From the IMG/VR virus record IMGVR_UViG_3300044899_000017, positions 1 to 64,000 of that record: a stretch of 64,000 nt of DNA. One strand, given 5' to 3'. Both the position numbers and the translations under genes were made by a program. Each line of letters starts with the position of its first letter. The first letter of the stretch is position 1. The notes under the pieces are model-generated. The model worked only from the letters and a program-made list of their open reading frames with translations. It did not search any database and was not told the DNA's origin. This document shows, in pieces, positions 7,466-15,419 of this stretch. The DNA comes from a virus.

Positions 7466-7767
7466 CGACGCTGACAGCATGGAACGTCGAGACGCTAGGG
7501 CAGGCCGTGGAGGGCATCACCGGCGAAGGGTCGGCGGCTGTGTCGTGGGCCGACGCCGCCGGCGCTGCCATCTCGCGCGCCGGCCGGAAGAGGAAGCCGC
7601 CGCAGCTCGTGGTCGGCGTGTGCGTGCGCGACGACGACACGGAGGCGCGGGTGCGCGAGCTGCCGGGCTTCGTGCGGCTGTCGTCGCGCGAGGACACGGA
7701 CATCGACGACGAGCCGATCCGCGTGCTGCGCGCGGTCTTCACGAGGGAGGGCGGCGGCGATGCCTGA
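7462..7767 (+). CDS. Hypothetical protein
   Basis: 101 residues from the GTG in GTGA. Alternating strands (QLVVGVCVRDDDTEARVREL) and an acidic middle. Not recognised. Confidence 0.55.
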   Translation: MTTLTAWNVETLGQAVEGITGEGSAAVSWADAAGAAISRAGRKRKPPQLVVGVCVRDDDTEARVRELPGFVRLSSREDTDIDDEPIRVLRAVFTREGGGDA

Positions 7768-8461
7768 CACGCTGACACTTCCGAGCGCCCGCGAGGCGGG
7801 CGAGCTGATCGGCGTGCCGGCTGACGAGTGGACGGCGAAGTGCCACGCCATCTCGTCGCTGATCGTGCAGGCCGGGATCGTCGAGGGCAACGTGCGCCGC
7901 GGGTGGTTCATCGGCGAGACGAAGCCGGGCGCGTACTTCCACGGCAGGCCGGCGCAGCACTCGTGGATCGGGATGCCCGACGGCCGCGTGTGCGACCCGA
8001 CGCGGCACGCGTTCGTCGGCGGCGAGCCGGAGCTGTGGATCGGCTCCGACGAGGAGTACGACGTGGGCGGCATGAAGACGCAGGGCCGAGGGGGCGAGCC
8101 TCCGTCGATCTTCGACGACGAGGGCGAGCAGATCGAGCTGAACGTGTCGTCCGTCGGGTACTTCGGCGACCTGCTCGGCATCCCGAGCGAGTTCCGCTCC
8201 GACGGCACGGAGGGGGACGAGGGCGACGACGAGGACGACGCGCCAGCGGGCGACGGGTGGCTGATGATCAGCTTCGGGGTGGCGCACTACCTCGCGAACC
8301 TGCCCGTCTTCGACCGCGAGGGGCCGGGCATCCTCTCGTCGTTCTTCGCGGCCGAGGCGTACGAGGCGCTAGAGGCCGCGGGCCACCGGGCGCTGATCCC
8401 TATCGACCGGTGGGAGTTCGTGATCGAGGAGTCGCGCCGCGCGCGGCAGGGGCGCGGCTGA
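7760..8461 (+). CDS. Hypothetical protein
   Basis: 233 residues, overlapping the preceding gene by 8 nt. [11 protein letters not shown] segment and a run of acidic residues near 150 stand out. No catalytic motif recognised; mixed alpha/beta. Confidence 0.6.
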   Translation: MPDTLTLPSAREAGELIGVPADEWTAKCHAISSLIVQAGIVEGNVRRGWFIGETKPGAYFHGRPAQHSWIGMPDGRVCDPTRHAFVGGEPELWIGSDEEYDVGGMKTQGRGGEPPSIFDDEGEQIELNVSSVGYFGDLLGIPSEFRSDGTEGDEGDDEDDAPAGDGWLMISFGVAHYLANLPVFDREGPGILSSFFAAEAYEALEAAGHRALIPIDRWEFVIEESRRARQGRG

Positions 8462-8757
8462 TGGGCGCCATGAACGCGACGGGGTGGGTCGCCGTCGTGT
8501 CGATGGGCGGCGACGTGAACGAGCTGTGGGACCTGCTCGACGAGTTGGGCGACCGCGCGAAGGCGCGCGGCATCGGGAACGGCGGCGTGACGGTTCACTC
8601 GCTGCCGAAGCGCGAGGGCCTGCCGCGGTATTGCGTGCATCCGCTGTCGGAGCGGGACACGGAGGTCCGCGGCGACGACCTCGCGGAGACGCTGCTGAAG
8701 GCGGCGCTGATGGCCGCGGCGCGGCTGCCCGAGGGCGAGCTGTGGAGGCGGGGCTGA
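8461..8757 (+). CDS. Hypothetical protein
   Basis: 98 residues, from ATG 8461 or 8470. It begins with a strand (WVAVVSMGG), then an acidic helix ([19 protein letters not shown]) and a second strand-helix unit, a ferredoxin-like pattern. Function unknown. Confidence 0.55.
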   Translation: MGAMNATGWVAVVSMGGDVNELWDLLDELGDRAKARGIGNGGVTVHSLPKREGLPRYCVHPLSERDTEVRGDDLAETLLKAALMAAARLPEGELWRRG

Positions 8758-9350
8758 TGCCGCCGCAGGTCACGCCGGAGATGCGCGAGCTGATGGACGA
8801 GACGAGGGCGATGCTCGCCGGCGGGAAGATGGAGCCGGACCTGATCCCGTGGGGCTGGGAGTCGGAAACCGATCCCGAGTTCGCGGGCCTGCGCCGGCCG
8901 AACGAGCAGACGCCGGACTACCTCGGCCGCGTCCTCGCGTGGGCCGGGATGCCGGAGCTGGCCGCGCGCGCTCGGCTCGGGCACTTCGACGACTTCCACG
9001 CGCCGGCCGAGGTCGCCGACGGGATGGAGATAGTGCGGCTCGTCGGCGAGCTGCGGGCCGAGGCGCGGAAGGTGGTGGACTCGGGCGGGAACCGGTACTC
9101 GCCGGATGCGCGGCGGATGCGTGCCGAGCGCGCCGCGCAGATCGAGAACGCCGCGCGCCGCGGCGAGTTCGACGCGACGAAGGCCGAGTCGGATCGGTGG
9201 GCGGCGTCGAAGGGCGCGCAGGAGACGTTCGACGAGCTGCTGCGCGGAGCGGAGAAGACGAGCCGGCGCGTCGAGAAGGTCGGCAGGAACGACCCGTGCC
9301 CGTGCGGCTCGGGCGAGAAGTACAAGCGATGCTGCGGGAGGGGGAGCTGA
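8757..9350 (+). CDS. SEC-C motif protein
   Basis: 197 residues. The last 21 residues are a SEC-C zinc motif: [20 protein letters not shown], with the CPC...CC ligands intact. SEC-C is the zinc tail of SecA and of many stand-alone proteins, and usually mediates binding to another protein or ribosome. The 175 residues in front are helical and not recognised. It lies inside the early operon, with TGATG overlaps on both sides. Confidence 0.8.
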   Translation: MPPQVTPEMRELMDETRAMLAGGKMEPDLIPWGWESETDPEFAGLRRPNEQTPDYLGRVLAWAGMPELAARARLGHFDDFHAPAEVADGMEIVRLVGELRAEARKVVDSGGNRYSPDARRMRAERAAQIENAARRGEFDATKAESDRWAASKGAQETFDELLRGAEKTSRRVEKVGRNDPCPCGSGEKYKRCCGRGS

Positions 9351-9706
9351 TGACGGCGTTCGAGCCGGGATCACACGAGGCGGGGCAGGCGCTCGAAGCG
9401 GTGCGCGAGGCCGCGTGGGAGACGATGCGGCCATGCGTCGTCTTCGGCGCGCAGCTCGTCGGCTATGCGGTGGGCACGCAGCCGGAGGCGTGGGGTGCGA
9501 TGCTCGGCGACCTCGTGGTGCGCGGCGATTCGCCGGCGGACGCGATGCGGTCCTTCGATCAGGCGTGGCGTGGGCTGCCGTGCGAGAAGATGATCCGGCT
9601 GCCCGACGAGGCGCGGTCGGAGGAGACGGGCCGCGAGTGCTGGCGGCACGAGAAGTGCGTGCTGCGGCCGGGACACGAGGGCGACTGCGCGCCCGAGGCG
9701 AGCTGA
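9350..9706 (+). CDS. Hypothetical protein with C-terminal Cys/His
   Basis: 118 residues. Helical first part, then ECWRHEKCVLRPGHEGDC, a C-H-C-H-C pattern suited to zinc. Overlapping start. Not recognised further. Confidence 0.6.
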   Translation: MTAFEPGSHEAGQALEAVREAAWETMRPCVVFGAQLVGYAVGTQPEAWGAMLGDLVVRGDSPADAMRSFDQAWRGLPCEKMIRLPDEARSEETGRECWRHEKCVLRPGHEGDCAPEAS

Positions 9707-9942
9707 TGGAGGCGACGGTGCGGCTGTCGCTGTCGGGGCCGCTGCCGAAGACGAGCGCCGAGGCCGAGGCGCTGACGGCGGCGCTCGAAGGCGCGGTGCG
9801 GGGGCAGACGGCGTGGTGCCCGGAGGGCTTCGAGCGGCCGACGGCGTTCGGGGTAGAGTCGGCCGAGGTCGTGCTGCTCGACACGGGCGCACGGGAACAT
9901 CGGCACCTGCACGTGGTGGACGACGGAAAGGGGACGGGCTGA
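9706..9942 (+). CDS. Hypothetical protein
   Basis: 78 residues, a compact alpha/beta protein that starts with a strand (EATVRLSLSGPLP) and ends HRHLHVVDDGKGTG. Unknown. Confidence 0.5.
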   Translation: MEATVRLSLSGPLPKTSAEAEALTAALEGAVRGQTAWCPEGFERPTAFGVESAEVVLLDTGAREHRHLHVVDDGKGTG

Positions 9943-10121
9943 TGGCGGGGAAGCGAGCGGAGCCGGTGAACGTGGGCCGGCGGAAGGTCGATCCGGGGGC
10001 GCTGCCGACTCTCTCCGAGGAGGAGGCCGAGCGGCAGCGGCAGGAGAACGCCGAGCGGACTCGCCGGATCGAGGACGGGCGGCTGCGGTTCGGGCCACTT
10101 CGAGGGGACGTGCGGCGCTGA
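9942..10121 (+). CDS. Small hypothetical protein
   Basis: 59 residues. Basic start, then a charged helix (EEEAERQRQENAERTRRIED). Overlapping start and stop codons with both neighbours support it being translated. Confidence 0.5.
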   Translation: MAGKRAEPVNVGRRKVDPGALPTLSEEEAERQRQENAERTRRIEDGRLRFGPLRGDVRR

Positions 10122-10306
10122 TGGCATACGACGACGACTTCGAGCGCCACGAGCGCCAACTCGACGAGGAGCATCGCGAGGAGCAGCAGCTCGACCGCGA
10201 CATCCGTCACGCGCCGGCGCCGGGCCGCGGGCCTGCGCCGGAGCCGCCGGCGGGGTGGCGCCGCTCGGGCCGTGGCACCATCGAGCGCATCCCGACGCAT
10301 GGGTAA
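10121..10306 (+). CDS. Small charged protein
   Basis: 61 residues, a long Glu/Arg helix followed by a Pro-rich end. Overlaps the next gene by 8 nt. No recognised family. Confidence 0.5.
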   Translation: MAYDDDFERHERQLDEEHREEQQLDRDIRHAPAPGRGPAPEPPAGWRRSGRGTIERIPTHG

Positions 10307-10676
10307 GCGCGCGCGGAAGGGCGGCGTGACGAACGCCGCGGTGCGCGCAGCTCGCGCGGCGTGGCAGCAGCAGGACGACGGCGCGGCCGCGGTCGCGCAG
10401 CGCGTCTATAACGCGGTCCACGAGGCGAAGACGACCGGCGAGGCCGGCGACGTGTCGCCGCTGCTGTGGGGGCCGCTCGTGGTCGCTGCGGAGATGGCCG
10501 CGGCGGTCGTGGTGAAGGCGAACGGGCTGCCCGACACGGAGGAGCAGCGGATCGAGGTCGCGGCGTACTTCACGGCCGGGTTCCTCTCGGGCGCGCACGG
10601 CTTCGACTTCGCACACTTCGAGCGCTGGCGGCAGCGGACAGCCGACGGCGCCGAGCAGGACCCGGAGCCGGGCTAG
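10299..10676 (+). CDS. Hypothetical protein
   Basis: 125 residues, MGKRARKGGV... with a basic N-terminus and long Ala-rich helices, one of them hydrophobic (LVVAAEMAAAVVV) but not a clear membrane span. Directly upstream of the IHF-like gene. Not recognised. Confidence 0.55.
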   Translation: MGKRARKGGVTNAAVRAARAAWQQQDDGAAAVAQRVYNAVHEAKTTGEAGDVSPLLWGPLVVAAEMAAAVVVKANGLPDTEEQRIEVAAYFTAGFLSGAHGFDFAHFERWRQRTADGAEQDPEPG

Positions 10677-10723
10677 CGCTCGGCTGCGGCATCACGGACA
10701 CACACGAGGAGGGGACGCACTCA

Positions 10724-11050
10724 ATGGGAGAGGTACAGACGCTCGGCGCGGCGCCGGCGCGCAGCTTCACGCAGCGGATGGACGCGCTCGACACGGCGAA
10801 CGAGGTCCGGACGTTCCGGGCCGCGAAGAAGCGGGACCTGAAGGCGGGGCGCGCGTCTGTGCGCGAGCTGCTGCTCGACCCGCCGGAGCAGATGCAGACG
10901 ATGAAGGTCTTCGACCTGCTGCTCGCCACGCCGAAGTACGGGCGCGTGAAGGTGAACCGGCTGCTGACGACGTGCCGGATGTCGCCGTCGAAGACGCTCG
11001 GCGGGATGTCGGATCGGCAGCGCTCGGAGCTGGCCGCGATGGTGCGGTGA
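10724..11050 (+). CDS. Actinobacterial IHF (mIHF/sIHF)-like protein
   Basis: 108 residues. From residue about 56 on it matches the mycobacterial/streptomycete IHF plan: MKVFDLLLATPKYGRVKVNR, then a helix, then SPSKTLGGMSDRQRSELAAM, equivalent to the V-x-x-LL-x-x-P-x-x-G-x-x-[KR] and S-x-x-[RK]-x-x-GL-x-x-x-QR blocks. Such proteins bend or bridge DNA without sequence specificity and support integration, supercoiling and replication. The start is ATG after GAGGAGGGG (10705-10713). A phage copy could reshape host or phage DNA. The family call is by motif and order. Confidence 0.8.
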   Translation: MGEVQTLGAAPARSFTQRMDALDTANEVRTFRAAKKRDLKAGRASVRELLLDPPEQMQTMKVFDLLLATPKYGRVKVNRLLTTCRMSPSKTLGGMSDRQRSELAAMVR

Positions 11051-11064
11051 CGGCCGCACGCGTC

Positions 11065-11098
11065 CGATAACTCTGTTATCGTTCGCGGTGTACCCGAG
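11065..11098 (+). promoter_or_regulatory. Promoter module copy 3
   Basis: Perfect palindrome CGATAACTCTGTTATCG at 11065-11081, -10 TATCGT at 11077-11082, ACCCGAG at 11092-11098. The 15 bases before it (TGACGGCCGCACGC) are nearly the same as before copy 6. Confidence 0.85.
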
Positions 11099-11113
11099 CT
11101 GTAGGAGGATGTC

Positions 11114-11662
11114 GTGAAGAAGTTCATCGCAGTGTCCGTGGTCGCCGTCTCGTTCCTCGTCGCCGCGCCGGTCGCGCAGGCGGACGCGGTGGACGACGCG
11201 ATAGCCGCGCTCGAAGGGATCAGCAGCGTCCCGGCGCCCGAGGCGGCGCCGCCGGCGCCCGCTCCCGAGGCCGCTCCGACTCCGGCCGAGGAACACGCGG
11301 CGTGCGTCGAGCTGTTCGGCGCGGCCGACTGTCACGAGTTGGAGTGCGAGGAGTCGTTCGGCCTCGACGGGTGCCCGCCGAGCGGGTTCCATTCGTCGGA
11401 CGATCCGCTGCCGCGGGTGCCGCATCTCGGCATCGGCGAGGCGAAGGGATCGCTGCGGCGGCTCTTCGTGCGCGACCTGAACGGGATCAAGCTGCACACG
11501 CGGATCGTCGGGTGCCATCGCACGCGCAGGAACCGCGTGGACTGCACGCTCGTCCTGCACGTGCGGGGCAGCTCGTGCCGCTCGCACGCGTACGTGGTCG
11601 AGACGGCCGACGGTTACACGGCGAACGTGATCGGCTTCCGCTGCCGGAAGGTGGGCCGATAG
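11114..11662 (+). CDS. Secreted Cys-containing protein
   Basis: 182 residues with a textbook signal peptide: KK at 2-3, a hydrophobic core (FIAVSVVAVSFLVAAPVA) and an AQA cleavage site at about residue 24. A Pro/Ala-rich linker follows, then a mature domain with nine or so Cys, probably disulfide-bonded outside the cell. The GTG is right behind promoter copy 3, with TAGGAGG. It is unlike its neighbours, which are cytosolic. It could change the host surface or block superinfection; that is inference. Confidence 0.75.
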   Translation: MKKFIAVSVVAVSFLVAAPVAQADAVDDAIAALEGISSVPAPEAAPPAPAPEAAPTPAEEHAACVELFGAADCHELECEESFGLDGCPPSGFHSSDDPLPRVPHLGIGEAKGSLRRLFVRDLNGIKLHTRIVGCHRTRRNRVDCTLVLHVRGSSCRSHAYVVETADGYTANVIGFRCRKVGR

Positions 11663-11863
11663 ATGGCGAAGATCAGCGCACGAGGCGACCGCGAGAAGGC
11701 GCGGTGGCGGCATCCGGAGTCGGGCGCCGAGCTGGTGCTGACGGTGAAGGGCCGGCTGCTCTTCAAGTTTCAGAAGGGCGCGTCGCTGTCGCTGCGGCGT
11801 TCGCAGGTCACGGATCAGGGCGCCGCGGACTACGCGGCCGAGCGCGGAATGGAGCGTGTCTGA
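11663..11863 (+). CDS. Small basic protein
   Basis: 66 residues starting right after the preceding TAG. Strand-rich and basic (ELVLTVKGRLLFKFQKGASL), possibly a nucleic-acid-binding barrel. Unknown. Confidence 0.55.
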   Translation: MAKISARGDREKARWRHPESGAELVLTVKGRLLFKFQKGASLSLRRSQVTDQGAADYAAERGMERV

Positions 11864-12156
11864 TGGCCGGCATCGAGCCTCCCGAGGGCTTCGAGCTGCG
11901 CGGCCGCGCGCGGCTCGCGCCGGCGACGCTGAAGGCGCGGCCGGTGACGGAGTGGCAGGGCGACCTGCGCCGGCTGCTCGAAGCGGGCGCCGGCGAGCGG
12001 TGGCTGACGCCGCGCGAGGCCGGCTTCGGCTCGGCCGGCGGCGTGACGAACGGGCTGCACGCGCGCGGGGCGCTGCTGATCGCGGAGAAGCGGTCCGTGA
12101 AGCGCTACCGGCTGACGGACTACGGCGCCCGAGTGGCGCGGACGGGGAGGGCATGA
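11863..12156 (+). CDS. Winged-helix-like protein
   Basis: 97 residues. The C-terminal 60 resemble a winged helix: WLTPREAGFGSAGGVTNGLH as a helix-turn-helix, then LLIAEKRSVKRYRLTDYG as the wing. Coupled to both neighbours by overlap. A candidate regulator or accessory DNA-binding protein. Confidence 0.55.
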   Translation: MAGIEPPEGFELRGRARLAPATLKARPVTEWQGDLRRLLEAGAGERWLTPREAGFGSAGGVTNGLHARGALLIAEKRSVKRYRLTDYGARVARTGRA

Positions 12157-12746
12157 TGCGGTACTGGACGATCAAGGGCGACCCGGACGACCGGCGCTTC
12201 TGCTTCACGACGGAGCCGCGGTTCGAGTGCCCGCACGAGTCGATCACGTACTCCGTGACGGACCTCGCCGGCGGCGCGCCGACGATCACGAAGCGCCGGC
12301 CGGAGGAAGCGGTCGGCATCACGTTCACGCGGCACGTGTCGGAGGAGATGGCGCAGGCCGCGCAGCTCCTCGGCCTCGACGGGAAGAAGCTCGCGGCGAT
12401 GCTCGTGGGCGCGCATCGCTCGAAGCCGCCGACGCGCGAGCGGGTGGACGGGAAGCTAACGAACCGGTGCGCGACGTGCGGCGCGAAGATGATCGACCAC
12501 GGGTACTCGGCCTACGTTGAGCGGCCGCGGCGCGAAGACGAGATGGACGCGATGCACCGGACCTCGGCCGCGATCAGTTCGCGGCTCGGCGGCGAAGGGC
12601 CGATGGTGCGGCTGAAGAGCGCGACGGGCCTGAAGCGGTCCGAGGCGCGGCAGTGGGCGTGGGAAGCGCGGCAGCAGGTCGCCGCGGAACTCGAAGAGAT
12701 GAGTGGCGCGCCGTCGCGGAGCGGGCACTCGAAGGGGAAGGCGTGA
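12153..12746 (+). CDS. Hypothetical protein with CxxC
   Basis: 197 residues from ATG 12153 or 12156. Beta-rich N-terminal half, then RCATCGAKM, a single zinc knuckle, and an Arg/Glu-rich helical end. Not recognised. Confidence 0.55.
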   Translation: MMRYWTIKGDPDDRRFCFTTEPRFECPHESITYSVTDLAGGAPTITKRRPEEAVGITFTRHVSEEMAQAAQLLGLDGKKLAAMLVGAHRSKPPTRERVDGKLTNRCATCGAKMIDHGYSAYVERPRREDEMDAMHRTSAAISSRLGGEGPMVRLKSATGLKRSEARQWAWEARQQVAAELEEMSGAPSRSGHSKGKA

Positions 12747-13411
12747 TGAACGACGGAGACAAGCTCCGCGCGCCGGAGGGCTTCGCGCTCTTCGGATGGT
12801 GGCGGTCGAACGGCGGGATTCAGGCGCAGGTGCGCGAGTCGCAGGTGCATCTCGTGCGAGCCGGCGACCCGAAGGACCGCCGGCTCGTGTGTGGCCGGCG
12901 GTCGCCGACGCGCGGCGCCAGCATCGAGCGCACGCCGACGTTCACGGTCGGCTACTCGGACGAGCGCGGCGTGTGCGAGCGCTGCTTCGTCGTGGCGCTG
13001 ACGGAGACGACGCACGCGCCGGCGCATCACTCGGAGAACGGCGGCATCCCGTGGGGCGCGCGCCGGCCGACGAAGCTGTGGCAGCTCGGGTGCGCGTGCG
13101 GGAAGGCCGCGAGGCTGAACGAGGACAAGCGCGGCGTCGAGCAGGCGCACCGCGAACACGTGCGGGCCGTGCTGTACGACGGCGTGTTCGGGATGGAGCA
13201 GGCCGGCAGCGGCGCCGAGAAGAGCATCGGTACGGTGGGCGACGTGGCGCAGCGCTGCGGGCTGACCACGACGACGAAGGTCCGGGCGCTGCTCGACGAG
13301 CTGCGGCTCGGCGGCGTGCCGCTCGTGCTGCCGCACGTGGCGCGTGCCGACATCCGCGTCCGGGTGACGCGATTCGAGGAGCCGTGGCTGCCGGCGAAGG
13401 GCGGCGCGTGA
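12746..13411 (+). CDS. Hypothetical protein with Cys pairs
   Basis: 221 residues. CERC near residue 75 and CACG near residue 115 suggest metal binding. The last third is a helix-turn-helix-like unit (GDVAQRCGLTTTTKVRALLD) followed by strands. No family recognised. Confidence 0.6.
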   Translation: MNDGDKLRAPEGFALFGWWRSNGGIQAQVRESQVHLVRAGDPKDRRLVCGRRSPTRGASIERTPTFTVGYSDERGVCERCFVVALTETTHAPAHHSENGGIPWGARRPTKLWQLGCACGKAARLNEDKRGVEQAHREHVRAVLYDGVFGMEQAGSGAEKSIGTVGDVAQRCGLTTTTKVRALLDELRLGGVPLVLPHVARADIRVRVTRFEEPWLPAKGGA

Positions 13412-13557
13412 TGTCGGCCTACGGCTTCCTGCGGACGGTCGCGCTCGGCGTGGCGTGCGCCGGCGGGGCGCTGCTGCTGACGCTGCCCGTCGGCGCCGTG
13501 GTGCTGCTCGGCGCGGCCGGCCTCGCTGTCGGTTCGCGCACGTACCGGGACGAGTGA
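13411..13557 (+). CDS. 48-residue membrane protein
   Basis: Two hydrophobic segments (about 8-22 and 24-40) with a short basic end. TGATG start overlap. Role unknown. Confidence 0.5.
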   Translation: MSAYGFLRTVALGVACAGGALLLTLPVGAVVLLGAAGLAVGSRTYRDE

Positions 13558-13558
13558 G

Positions 13559-13840
13559 ATGCAGATCGAGACGCCGAAGAGGTCGAGGCTGCCGTTCCGC
13601 CGGCCGCTGCGCCGCGGCCGCGCTCGGGTGCGTGGCGCGCACGAGGCGAAGCGCGAGCCGGAGACGGTCGTGCGGGTGCGGCTCGGGCTGCGGACCTACG
13701 CGTACGTGTGCGAGCCGGTGGCGCTCGGGACGCTCGTCGAGGTCGCGGCGCCGATCAGCGGCATCGTGGTCCGGCGGGTGGTCGGCTTCGGCCGGGACGG
13801 CTACACGGGGCCGCTGAAGCGGGCGAAGGTCGTCCGATAG
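13559..13840 (+). CDS. PriA-N-like small barrel protein
   Basis: 93 residues. Basic N-terminus, then TYAYVCEPVALGTLVEVAAP and a GIVVRRVVG strand ending in GPLKRAKVV. This order (Y-x-Y, a G-x-x-V-x-V turn, then V-x-G or G-P-x-K) is like small phage relatives of the PriA N-terminal DNA-binding barrel. The match is by pattern. Its last codons lie inside promoter copy 4. Confidence 0.5.
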   Translation: MQIETPKRSRLPFRRPLRRGRARVRGAHEAKREPETVVRVRLGLRTYAYVCEPVALGTLVEVAAPISGIVVRRVVGFGRDGYTGPLKRAKVVR

Positions 13841-13868
13841 CGCGCTTATCGTGCGGCTCTTACCCGAG
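13835..13868 (+). promoter_or_regulatory. Promoter module copy 4
   Basis: CGATAGCGCGCTTATCG at 13835-13851 keeps the dyad with a changed centre; -10 TATCGT at 13847-13852; ACCCGAG at 13862-13868, 9 nt on. Precedes the exonuclease gene. Confidence 0.75.
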
Positions 13869-13891
13869 CTGGCGACGAAGAGGAGCGTGGG

Positions 13892-14767
13892 ATGGGCGCG
13901 ACGGCGTGGTGGGAGCAGCGGATGGCGGGCTTCGACCTAGAGACGACGGCGCCCGATCCGGAGGAGGCGCGAATCGTGACGGCCGCGGTCGCGCTGTGCG
14001 GTGGCGGCGGGCCGACGGACTCGCGCGTGTGGCTCGCCGATCCGGGCGTCGAGATTCCGGAGGAGGCCGCGGCGGTCCACGGCATCACGACGGAGCGCGC
14101 GCAGGCTGACGGCCGCGACCGCGCCGAGGTCGTTCGCGAGGTCGTCGAGAAGCTGACGCTCGCCGCGGCGGCGGGGTGGCCGCTCGTGATCTTCAATGGC
14201 CGGTACGACCTGACGGTGATGGACCGCGAGTGCCGGCGGCTCGGGATACCGCCGCTGTCGGAGCGGCAGATCACGCTGCGGGTGATCGACCCGCTCGTGA
14301 TCGACAAGTGGCTGCACCGGTTCCGCCCGAGCTATCCGAACAAGCTGTCGCCGGAGCGCGCGGCCGAGTTGGGCATCCCGAGTTCGAGGACGCTCGACGG
14401 TATGTGCCGGGAGTACGGGGCGATCCTCGACGGCGCGCACGACGCGGCGTACGACGCGGTGGCCGCGTGCCGGCTCGCGTGGGTTCTCGGCGCGAAGGGG
14501 AAGGTCGTCCGGAACATCCGCACGTGGGGCGGGCACGCCGGGCACGACACGGCCGAGCGGCGCCAGCTCGAAGAGCAGTGGGAGGCCGTGCGGTACGACC
14601 TCGACCTGCTGCACGCGGCGCAGATCGGGTGGGCTGCCGAGCAGGCCGCGGGCCTCGCGGACTACTGGCGCGAGAAGATGGCGAAGGGCGAGGAAGTGCC
14701 CGGCGATCCCGACGAGGTTCGCGGCGACTGGCCGTTCGTGCCGGCGTCGTCCGCCGTGGTCGGGTAG
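13892..14767 (+). CDS. DnaQ-like DEDDh 3'-5' exonuclease
   Basis: 291 residues. All three exonuclease blocks are present: FDLETT (D15, E17), N102-G-R-Y-D106, and HDAAYD (H183, D188). The His spacing marks the DEDDh class of DnaQ, RNase T and Cas2-like exonucleases, which remove nucleotides from 3' ends with two metal ions. An IHGIT-like VHGIT segment near 70 is also typical. The C-terminal 100 residues are helical and not part of the core. It is a single-gene transcript between promoter copy 4 and a strong terminator. Confidence 0.85.
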   Translation: MGATAWWEQRMAGFDLETTAPDPEEARIVTAAVALCGGGGPTDSRVWLADPGVEIPEEAAAVHGITTERAQADGRDRAEVVREVVEKLTLAAAAGWPLVIFNGRYDLTVMDRECRRLGIPPLSERQITLRVIDPLVIDKWLHRFRPSYPNKLSPERAAELGIPSSRTLDGMCREYGAILDGAHDAAYDAVAACRLAWVLGAKGKVVRNIRTWGGHAGHDTAERRQLEEQWEAVRYDLDLLHAAQIGWAAEQAAGLADYWREKMAKGEEVPGDPDEVRGDWPFVPASSAVVG

Positions 14768-14803
14768 AGTTCGCGGCTGCGAAAGGCGTACTCCTCTGTC
14801 CGC

Positions 14804-14840
14804 GGTCACGGCCTCGCTTCGGCGGGGTCGTGGTCGTTCT
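14804..14840 (+). terminator. Strong intrinsic terminator
   Basis: A 14-bp stem (14804-14817 with 14822-14835, with four G-T pairs) closed by a TTCG tetraloop, then GTTCT. It separates the early region from the head operon. The rest of 14768-14803 shows nothing. Confidence 0.85.
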
Positions 14841-14868
14841 AGGGGAGGGATCGGTCCGCATCCCGTCG

Positions 14869-14884
14869 TACTCTCCGCGGGATG
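14869..14884 (+). promoter_or_regulatory. Leaderless-type promoter of the head operon
   Basis: TACTCT at 14869-14874 ends exactly 7 nt before ATG 14882, just after a strong terminator. No ribosome site precedes the ATG. Confidence 0.7.
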
Positions 14885-15415
14885 GCGACCCTGATGCGAC
14901 GTGCCGCGCTCGACGACCTGCCGCGGGTCGTGTGCCCGGCTGCGCTGCCCATAGCGGGCGCGCTGCCGAGCTGCGGCGGCGTCGTCTGCCGGGTGATGCA
15001 GCAGGAACGCGGCCGCGAGACGGGCGTCGGCTACAACCCGGCGCAGACGGCGCTCGCGCGTGACGGTTCGGATGGCGTCTTCCTGACGCTCGCCGGCGAT
15101 CCGTCCACGGTCGAGCGCTTCTGCTGCGGCGACGGCGTGCCCGTGATGGACAATCGGGAGAAGCGGGGCGGGCGCGACACGTACACGTACTGTCCCGTGT
15201 GGCAGGCCGAGCAGGAGAGGATCGCCGAGGGCCGCGGGCAGCTCGCCGGCGGCGGCGTCCTGCCCGAGCCGGAGAAGGTGTCCCATTGGGACGACGGCCG
15301 CGGGACCGTGCGCGAAGCGCCGGCGGGCAGCTCGTACGCGTCGGAGGACCCGTGGGCGCAGGCGCGCCGCGACCTCGACGTGCTGGCGCCGCCACCCGTG
15401 ACCGTGGGGAGCTAG
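14882..15415 (+). CDS. Hypothetical protein, first gene of head operon
   Basis: 177 residues. Several Cys in the first half (CPAALPIAG..., CGGVVC, FCCGDG, YCPVW) may hold metal. The C-terminal half is low-complexity and Gly/Pro-rich. It lies directly before the portal gene, where a terminase is often found, but no Walker or nuclease motif is present, so it is not a large terminase. Likely translated from a leaderless mRNA. Confidence 0.65.
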   Translation: MATLMRRAALDDLPRVVCPAALPIAGALPSCGGVVCRVMQQERGRETGVGYNPAQTALARDGSDGVFLTLAGDPSTVERFCCGDGVPVMDNREKRGGRDTYTYCPVWQAEQERIAEGRGQLAGGGVLPEPEKVSHWDDGRGTVREAPAGSSYASEDPWAQARRDLDVLAPPPVTVGS

Positions 15416-15419
15416 CGCC

